Source: Nostoc sp. CHAB 5834 (lineage in GTDB: Bacteria; Cyanobacteriota; Cyanobacteriia; Cyanobacteriales; Nostocaceae). From it: 10,459 bases of DNA. The notes under the pieces are model-generated. The model ran no database searches. It was given only the letters and a program-made list of their open reading frames with translations, and was not told the DNA's origin. Both the position numbers and the translations under genes were made by a program. Location of the stretch: the NCBI GenBank assembly GCA_020829485.1, contig JAIVFU010000170.1:1-10459 (forward strand). Direction: 5' to 3'. Positions within the stretch are counted from its first letter, which is position 1. Each line of letters begins with the position of its first letter. Below are positions 6,369 through 10,459 of this stretch, one piece after another.

Positions 6369-6809
6369 TCATGCGCCTTGGTTCCACTTAGCCATGTCTC
6401 GAAGCACTGCGTTTTCTAGCGTCTTTTCATCCAGCCTCGACTTCAGCACATCACCGATACTTAAAATGCCCGACACTCGACCGTCTTGAACGACAGGAAC
6501 ATGCCGAGTCCGTCGATGCGTCATCAGAGCCATTACGCGATCTACTGTGTCCGACGCTTCCACCGTGGCAGGTAGTCTGACCATAGCGTCAGCGACCCGG
6601 CGCGCGCCAGCTCCGCCGCCCCAATGGGATACAGCGATGATTAGCTCTCGTTCAGAAAAAAGGCCAATAAGAGCGCCTTCACTGTCCTCTACGACAAGTG
6701 CGCCAATTCGGCTGGCAGCCATTATGCCAACAGCGGTTGCCACCAATGCGTCCTCAGAAATAGAAATCACTTCTGTGCCCTTGGTGTTCAGTAAGTCCGC
6801 AACAATCAT
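6369..6809 (-). CDS. Two-CBS-domain protein
   Basis: 146 residues from the ATG at 6807-6809. That start has GGAG seven nucleotides upstream; the ATG two codons earlier (6813-6815) has it only one nucleotide away and is less likely. The protein is a Bateman pair and little else. CBS1 spans about 1-60 (VISISEDALVATAVGIMAAS, SERE at 52-55) and CBS2 about 73-130 (DAMVRLPATVEASDTVDRVM, HVPVVQDGRVSGILSIGDVL). Ser52..Glu55 and Ser117..Asp120 occupy the ribose-phosphate contact positions, so adenosine-nucleotide binding is plausible. Stand-alone CBS proteins are usually energy or redox sensors acting on a partner enzyme or channel; none is evident here. It lies downstream of the alpha/beta hydrolase after a 141-bp gap and may have its own promoter. 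Confidence 0.9.
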   Translation of the reverse strand: MIVADLLNTKGTEVISISEDALVATAVGIMAASRIGALVVEDSEGALIGLFSERELIIAVSHWGGGAGARRVADAMVRLPATVEASDTVDRVMALMTHRRTRHVPVVQDGRVSGILSIGDVLKSRLDEKTLENAVLRDMAKWNQGA

Positions 6810-6950
6810 GACCATGCTCCATTCTAAATGATTTGTTGTTCCTAAAATAGTTAGACGAGCTGTTAATTGAACTCGCCGACCCCACGCCTATCTCAGCCCG
6901 CTTTGACATCGGAAATTATGCGTCGCGATCGCGCCTCCATCTGACCCGAA
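6810..6950. other. Spacer between alpha/beta hydrolase and CBS gene
   Basis: This 141-bp gap between two minus-strand genes holds the ribosome binding site of the CBS gene (6817-6820) and an AT-rich stretch (about 6825-6870) suited to a promoter. A perfect 10-bp GC palindrome, CGCGATCGCG (6924-6933), sits just after the hydrolase stop, but it has no loop or T-run. No terminator is convincing. Confidence 0.4.
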
Positions 6951-7865
6951 TCAATTCGCTTCGATAAAGCTTTGAATGGCCGAGATCGTTGTCGCAGGCT
7001 GTTCTTCCATAAGCCAGTGCCCTGCGCCTGAAATCACGACTTCGGTTACATCGGTCGCAACAGCCCGCATTACCACTGCCATATCCGACCCAAAGGATTT
7101 TTCGCCGCCGATCGCCAGTACTGGAATGTTTAGCTTCCCGCGTGCGGCTGCGAGCTTATTGTCGGCGGCGTCGCTGGCTATGGCTGCGAATTGGGCAAAC
7201 CCGGCCCGCATTGCACCAGGTTCGGCGTAAGCTCGGGCGTAGTGATCACGGGTTGCTTCGGTCAGTTTGTTTGGGTCGGCTGCGAATTCGTTCCAGAAAC
7301 GGTCGAGATAAATCCGTTCGCGACCAGCGACCAAACGCTCGACATCGGGACCGCCAAAGGAGAAATGCCATAATGCAGGCTCGCGGATAATGTCCTCCCA
7401 TGGACCGACCCCTGGGATCGGCGCATCCATTACGATCAGTGTTCTAGTTCGTTTGGGGTAGCGAGCGGCGAAGGCGTAAGCGACCATGGTGCCGATATCA
7501 TGTCCCACGATATCTGCCTTTTTAATGCCGAGTTTATCCAGCAGCCGAGCGATGTCTGTCGCCTGGGTTGCCTTGTCATATTTGTTTGCAGGTCGAGACG
7601 ACCGTCCCAGGCCGCGAAGATCGGGCACGATGACTCTGTGGTTGCGCGCGAGCTCGGTAGCCAGCGGCGCCCACATATCACCTGTTTGCGTATATCCATG
7701 AAGGAGCACCACAGCCGGACCACGACCGCCGTCGCGCACATGAAGCCGAGCGCCGTCGACTTCGATTTCGCTGGTGCGAAAGTTTGCCGGGAAAGGGGTA
7801 ATTTGTGCGGAAGCCTCGTTGGCAAAGGAGACGATAGCAATCAACAAGAAAATCGCGAACCTCAT
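6951..7865 (-). CDS. Exported alpha/beta hydrolase (epoxide hydrolase/dehalogenase-like)
   Basis: 304 residues from the ATG at 7863-7865, preceded by GAAGGA nine nucleotides upstream. A longer start 12 codons earlier would bury the signal peptide. MRFAIFLLIAIVSFANEASA is a typical Sec signal with likely cleavage near residue 20, so the enzyme should act in the periplasm or outside. The hydrolase fold shows HGYTQTGDMW (56-65, oxyanion loop), PDLRGLGRS (81-89), the nucleophile elbow VGHDIG with Asp123, a candidate acid Asp147 (24 residues after the nucleophile, as in fluoroacetate dehalogenase), and His283 in GAGHWLMEEQP. An Asp nucleophile points to epoxide hydrolases or haloacid/haloalkane dehalogenases rather than serine esterases or the C-C hydrolases of meta pathways. 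The HDRG arginine of fluoroacetate dehalogenases is Ile here, so that substrate is unlikely. Export argues against a direct step in the cytosolic ring-cleavage route. Confidence 0.87.
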   Translation of the reverse strand: MRFAIFLLIAIVSFANEASAQITPFPANFRTSEIEVDGARLHVRDGGRGPAVVLLHGYTQTGDMWAPLATELARNHRVIVPDLRGLGRSSRPANKYDKATQATDIARLLDKLGIKKADIVGHDIGTMVAYAFAARYPKRTRTLIVMDAPIPGVGPWEDIIREPALWHFSFGGPDVERLVAGRERIYLDRFWNEFAADPNKLTEATRDHYARAYAEPGAMRAGFAQFAAIASDAADNKLAAARGKLNIPVLAIGGEKSFGSDMAVVMRAVATDVTEVVISGAGHWLMEEQPATTISAIQSFIEAN

Positions 7866-7890
7866 GACAGACAATCCTTCAAAACGTGGC

Positions 7891-7907
7891 AAAAAAAGCA
7901 TTCGCTT
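7891..7907 (-). terminator. Weak candidate terminator after the hydroquinone reductase
   Basis: Read on the minus strand, AAGCGAATGCTT folds into a 4-bp stem with a 4-nt loop and runs into seven Ts. The stem is short, so read-through into the alpha/beta hydrolase gene is likely. It lies in the widest gap (96 bp) of this same-strand gene group. Confidence 0.3.
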
Positions 7908-7961
7908 GGGTTCGTCTGCAGAATGTTCGAATTGGTCCGCAGAGTTCCGTCGTATTAGCCT

Positions 7962-8942
7962 TTAGAGTAAATTGTCGCGCCCGCTAGTTGTATTCAGGTC
8001 GATAACAGGTCCCGCGGGAACAACGCCCGATGGATTGATATTTGCGTGGCTCTCGTAATAATGTCGCTTAATATGCTGGAGATCCACAGTGTCTGCTATG
8101 CCAGCTATCCGATAGATATCGCGGACATATCCCGACAATGCTGGATAATCCGCGATGCGGCGGAAGTTACATTTGAAGTGGCCGACATATACAGGATCGA
8201 ACCGTATTAGCGTCGTAAACAATCTGATGTCGGCTTCGGTAAGCGCGCTGCCGACCAAATAGCGGCGTTCGCTAAGTCGCTCTTCCAGCCAGTCCAGCGT
8301 GTCGAAGAGGGGGAAAACCGCCTCCTCGTAAGCGGATTGGTTCGTTGCAAACCCTGCCTTGTAAACGCCATTATTCAGCGTGTCATAAACCCGCGCATTG
8401 ACCGTATCGATTTCGTCACGCAATGCTTCGGGATAATAATCGCCTTCTATTGCTCCCGCACCATCGAAGGCCGAACCCAGCATGCGGATAATCTCGGACG
8501 ACTCGTTGCTTACGATCGTGGCTTGCTTGCGGTCCCACAGGATAGGAACCGTTACTCGCCCAGAATAGTCTGGATCGGCAGCTGCGTAAATCTGGTGGAG
8601 GAACTTTGCACCAAGGACGGGGTCTGGAACAACCCCTGGGCCGTCGGCAAAAGTCCAGCCATTCTCCTGCATCAACCAATGCACAACCGACACGCTGATT
8701 GATGCTTCAAGGCCCTTGAGCGCCCGCATGATCATCGTGCGGTGCGCCCAAGGACACGCGAGGCTGACGTAAAGATGATAGCGCCCGGCCTCGGCCGCAA
8801 AACCGCCCGCTCCGCTGCGACCCGGCGACCCGTCGGCCGTTATCCAGTTGCGAAAGCCGGCTTCGCTGCGCTTGAATCGGCCACCCTCAGCCGCAGTGTC
8901 GTACCACACGTCGTGCCATTTACCATTTACGAGCATGCCCAT
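7962..8942 (-). CDS. Glutathionyl-hydroquinone reductase (Xi-class glutathione transferase; YqjG/PcpF family)
   Basis: 326 residues, cytoplasmic. The thioredoxin-fold active site is YVSLACPWAHR with catalytic Cys63 (CPWA), the Xi-class signature. Further family markers are VVHWLMQENGWTF (86-98), NNGVYKAGFATNQ in the helical domain, LVGSALTEADIRLFTTLIRF, and the C-terminal HIKRHYYESHANINPSGVVP. These enzymes reduce glutathionyl-(chloro)hydroquinones to free hydroquinones using glutathione; PcpF does this in pentachlorophenol-degrading sphingomonads. The ATG at 8940-8942 has GCAGGAG eight nucleotides upstream. It starts 26 bp after the WrbA-like gene, so the two are probably co-transcribed. Together they could reduce quinones and rescue quinones trapped as glutathione adducts, a sensible partner for the nearby catechol-producing operon. 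Confidence 0.93.
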   Translation of the reverse strand: MGMLVNGKWHDVWYDTAAEGGRFKRSEAGFRNWITADGSPGRSGAGGFAAEAGRYHLYVSLACPWAHRTMIMRALKGLEASISVSVVHWLMQENGWTFADGPGVVPDPVLGAKFLHQIYAAADPDYSGRVTVPILWDRKQATIVSNESSEIIRMLGSAFDGAGAIEGDYYPEALRDEIDTVNARVYDTLNNGVYKAGFATNQSAYEEAVFPLFDTLDWLEERLSERRYLVGSALTEADIRLFTTLIRFDPVYVGHFKCNFRRIADYPALSGYVRDIYRIAGIADTVDLQHIKRHYYESHANINPSGVVPAGPVIDLNTTSGRDNLL

Positions 8943-8968
8943 GGTTCGATCTCCTGCGGCGTTAGTGT

Positions 8969-9622
8969 TCAGTTGCCGACCTGGTCGGATGGATTTTCTT
9001 TGGTGGCTGTAACGCCACCGGCATTTAGCGCGGCAGCAACCAAGGCCACACGGCGTCCCTGGAATTCCGCAACCGCTGTGTCGGCGTCGCTTGGTGGCAA
9101 CGCCTCGTTTTTCGATACGGACGTCGCCCCATACGGCGTGCCGCCAGCAAACATCGCAGGATCGGCATAGCCAAGGGGCACAATAATCAGGCCGAGATGT
9201 GCCAATGGGTTGTATAGCGAAATCAGCGTCGATTCATTGCCGCCGTGCGCCGCCGACGTACTGGCGAACACCGACCCTGCCTTGCCGTTGAGCTTGCCTT
9301 GGAACCACAGTCCGCCAAGACTGTCGATATAGGCCTTCAGCTCGGCGCTGACGCCGCCGAAGCGAGTGGGCGTACCGAAGATGATAGCATCCGCCCATTC
9401 GGCGTCGGCCTCGGTCGGCGTTTCATACTTGGCGTTCATCGCTTCGGCATCCTCGGCCCAGCCAGGCGCGAGCGCCATCGTTTCGGGTGCGACAAACTCG
9501 CGGGCGCGCCGCAACCGGACTTCGGCACCGACGCTGCGCGCGCCTTCGGCAATAGCGAGTGCGAGTTGCTCGGTGACACCGGATCGCGAATAGAAAGCGA
9601 TTAAGACTTTTGGACTGGTCAT
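8969..9622 (-). CDS. WrbA-type NAD(P)H:quinone oxidoreductase (flavodoxin fold)
   Basis: 217 residues, slightly longer than E. coli WrbA. The FMN phosphate loop is FYSRSGVTEQLA (10-21), GTPTRFGG (83-90) is the classic WrbA flavin/substrate loop, and STSAAHGGNESTLISLYNPL (121-140) and GGTPYGAT (160-167) complete the family pattern. The family performs two-electron reduction of quinones to hydroquinones with NAD(P)H, avoiding semiquinone radicals, as a cytoplasmic FMN oligomer. The start at 9622 has AAGGAG eight nucleotides upstream. It lies 51 bp downstream of the isochorismatase-like gene and 26 bp upstream of the hydroquinone reductase. A hydrophilic C-terminal tail (TKENPSDQVGN) extends beyond the core and is unremarkable. 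Confidence 0.93.
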   Translation of the reverse strand: MTSPKVLIAFYSRSGVTEQLALAIAEGARSVGAEVRLRRAREFVAPETMALAPGWAEDAEAMNAKYETPTEADAEWADAIIFGTPTRFGGVSAELKAYIDSLGGLWFQGKLNGKAGSVFASTSAAHGGNESTLISLYNPLAHLGLIIVPLGYADPAMFAGGTPYGATSVSKNEALPPSDADTAVAEFQGRRVALVAAALNAGGVTATKENPSDQVGN

Positions 9623-9673
9623 TTTATGATCTCCTTAAACTAAATGGGAGGTTGGGATGCGCCGAAAGACAGA

Positions 9674-10354
9674 TTAAGCTGCCTGCCGCTCGCCTTCGCT
9701 TTGCGCTTCGTTGCCATGCGGCTTCGAAAGCTGCTGGAAATAGCGAATGACCTGGCCCCAATTGCCGAAGTGCTCGGTCGCGATTGCGGTGGCGTCGGCA
9801 TAGGTTTCCGAACGGGCCCAGTCGCGCTGCAGTTCGCCGAGGAAGACCTGCGTCGTCAGCGGTACGACGCCGACTGCGACCATCCGCTGCATGGCGCGTT
9901 CGTGCGCCTCGGCAGAGGCTCCGCCCGAAGCATCAGCCACGACGAACACGTCCAAGCCCTCTTCGCGTGCGTTTATTGCCGGGAAGGCAACGCACATTTC
10001 GGTCCATAGGCCGGCCATTATGATTTGGTCGCGCCCGGTGGCGAGGACGGCATCGCGCAGGACAGGATCTTCCCAGCAGTTAATCCAGCTGCGATCAATC
10101 GGGGTCTGTTCGGGGAAAACAGCCTGCAGTTCAGGCAGAATGTCGCCGCCGATTGCTTGCGAACCAACGGTTGTCAAGATCGTCGGGATACCGAACGCCT
10201 TAGCAGTCTTTGCAAGCGCAACGGTGTTGTTCACGACCGATTGCGCGTCGTGCGAATGCACTCCGAAAAGTGTCATCGGCTGGTGATCGATTAGGACCAA
10301 AACGCTACGCTTTGGATCGAGTAAGGCTTTGGGTGGGGTAACAACATCGGACAT
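9674..10354 (-). CDS. Isochorismatase-fold hydrolase, YcaC-like
   Basis: 226 residues. The cysteine-hydrolase fold is shown by Asp23 in VLIDHQPM, the region TPIDRSWINCWED (84-96) with a basic residue (Arg88) near the expected catalytic Lys position, and Cys121 in AGLWTEMCVAFPA. DVFVVADASGG and the later ELQRDW motif match the YcaC group. The natural substrate of YcaC-like proteins is not established; they are usually described as putative amidases or hydrolases of carbamoyl-type compounds. The C-terminal tail (GNEAQSEGERQAA) is polar and probably disordered. The start at 10354 has AAGGAG seven nucleotides upstream. It begins 33 bp after the pirin stop, so co-transcription with pirin and the WrbA-like gene is likely. 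Confidence 0.9.
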   Translation of the reverse strand: MSDVVTPPKALLDPKRSVLVLIDHQPMTLFGVHSHDAQSVVNNTVALAKTAKAFGIPTILTTVGSQAIGGDILPELQAVFPEQTPIDRSWINCWEDPVLRDAVLATGRDQIIMAGLWTEMCVAFPAINAREEGLDVFVVADASGGASAEAHERAMQRMVAVGVVPLTTQVFLGELQRDWARSETYADATAIATEHFGNWGQVIRYFQQLSKPHGNEAQSEGERQAA

Positions 10355-10377
10355 TTTAATGCTCCTTTGGTTTTTGT

Positions 10378-10387
10378 GGGGGGGGGG
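10378..10387. repeat. Ten-base G homopolymer (C10 in the transcript)
   Basis: Ten consecutive Gs on the plus strand lie between the pirin stop codon (10388-10390) and the ribosome binding site of the YcaC-like gene. Tracts this long slip during replication and are also error-prone in sequencing. Because it is between genes, a length change would not shift a reading frame but would alter intergenic spacing. Confidence 0.9.
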
Positions 10388-10459
10388 TTAAAAACGGTTG
10401 GCTTGGTAATCCGCGAAGGCTTGACGAATTTCGGCGGCGGTGTTCATGACGAACGGTCC
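10388..10459 (-). CDS. Pirin-family protein, C-terminal end (5' partial)
   Basis: Only the last 23 codons before TAA (10388-10390) are inside the window; the gene enters from the right edge. GPFVMNTAAEIRQAFADYQA followed by NRF matches the very conserved end of pirins (G-P-F-V-M-N-T, then E-I-x-Q-A-x-x-D-Y/F). Pirins are bicupin proteins; bacterial members can oxidise quercetin-type substrates or bind regulatory partners. Nothing of the metal-binding cupin domain is visible, so activity cannot be judged. It heads the visible part of the pirin, YcaC-like, WrbA-like, hydroquinone-reductase group, and the promoter must lie outside the window. Confidence 0.85.
   Translation of the reverse strand, partial: GPFVMNTAAEIRQAFADYQANRF

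Noticed and set aside
6924..6933. CGCGATCGCG palindrome as a terminator of the alpha/beta hydrolase gene
   Set aside because: There is no loop and no following T-run; it is a short GC palindrome that could be chance.
7866..7901. Longer start for the alpha/beta hydrolase
   Set aside because: It would place 12 residues before a clean signal peptide, while the ATG at 7865 has a well-spaced GAAGGA.
1..10459. Mobile element, CRISPR array, tRNA or phage remnant
   Set aside because: No transposase or integrase motif, spaced direct repeats, terminal inverted repeats with target duplication, or cloverleaf-forming stretch was found on reading both strands.

Overview
The window looks like the chromosome of an alphaproteobacterium, most likely a sphingomonad. 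This is inferred from family content (an HWE-type sensor kinase, a glutathionyl-hydroquinone reductase, aromatic-ring degradation genes) and a moderately GC-rich composition; there is no rRNA or other taxonomic marker. I see no transposase, integrase, tRNA, CRISPR array or phage gene.

Layout. Positions 1-650 (+) hold the C-terminal part of a FadB/FadJ-like multifunctional fatty-acid oxidation enzyme, cut by the window edge. After an AT-rich gap comes a PAS-HWE sensor histidine kinase (826-1827, +) with no response regulator beside it. From 5380 down to about 1900 on the minus strand runs a compact catabolic operon: a VOC-type extradiol ring-cleavage dioxygenase, a fumarylacetoacetate-hydrolase (FAH) family enzyme, an MhpA-like FAD aromatic hydroxylase, and a previously uncalled small ORF. 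The first two genes overlap by ATGA, and so do the hydroxylase and the small ORF. A TetR-family regulator (5473-6111, +) is divergent from this operon. The 92-bp gap between them holds an array of five TGAC-type half-sites that overlaps a plausible minus-strand promoter.

From 6369 to the right edge everything is on the minus strand: a two-CBS-domain protein, a signal-peptide-bearing alpha/beta hydrolase with an Asp nucleophile, a glutathionyl-hydroquinone reductase, a WrbA-type NAD(P)H:quinone oxidoreductase, a YcaC-like isochorismatase-fold hydrolase, and the last 23 residues of a pirin. A 10-G homopolymer (C10 in the transcript) lies between pirin and the YcaC-like gene.

How the genes may work together (inference). 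The TetR protein probably represses the hydroxylase-dioxygenase-hydrolase operon until an aromatic ligand or its CoA ester appears. The hydroxylase would make a catechol, the VOC enzyme would open the ring by meta cleavage, and the FAH enzyme would process the 2-hydroxy-dienoate or acylpyruvate product. Lower-pathway genes are not in view, and the true substrate cannot be read from the sequence. The neighbouring pirin, YcaC-like, WrbA and hydroquinone-reductase genes fit a module that handles the quinones and glutathionyl-hydroquinones that form when catechols auto-oxidise. The most unusual observations are the operator array, the coupled small ORF with an in-frame amber codon, and the homopolymer in the quinone cluster.
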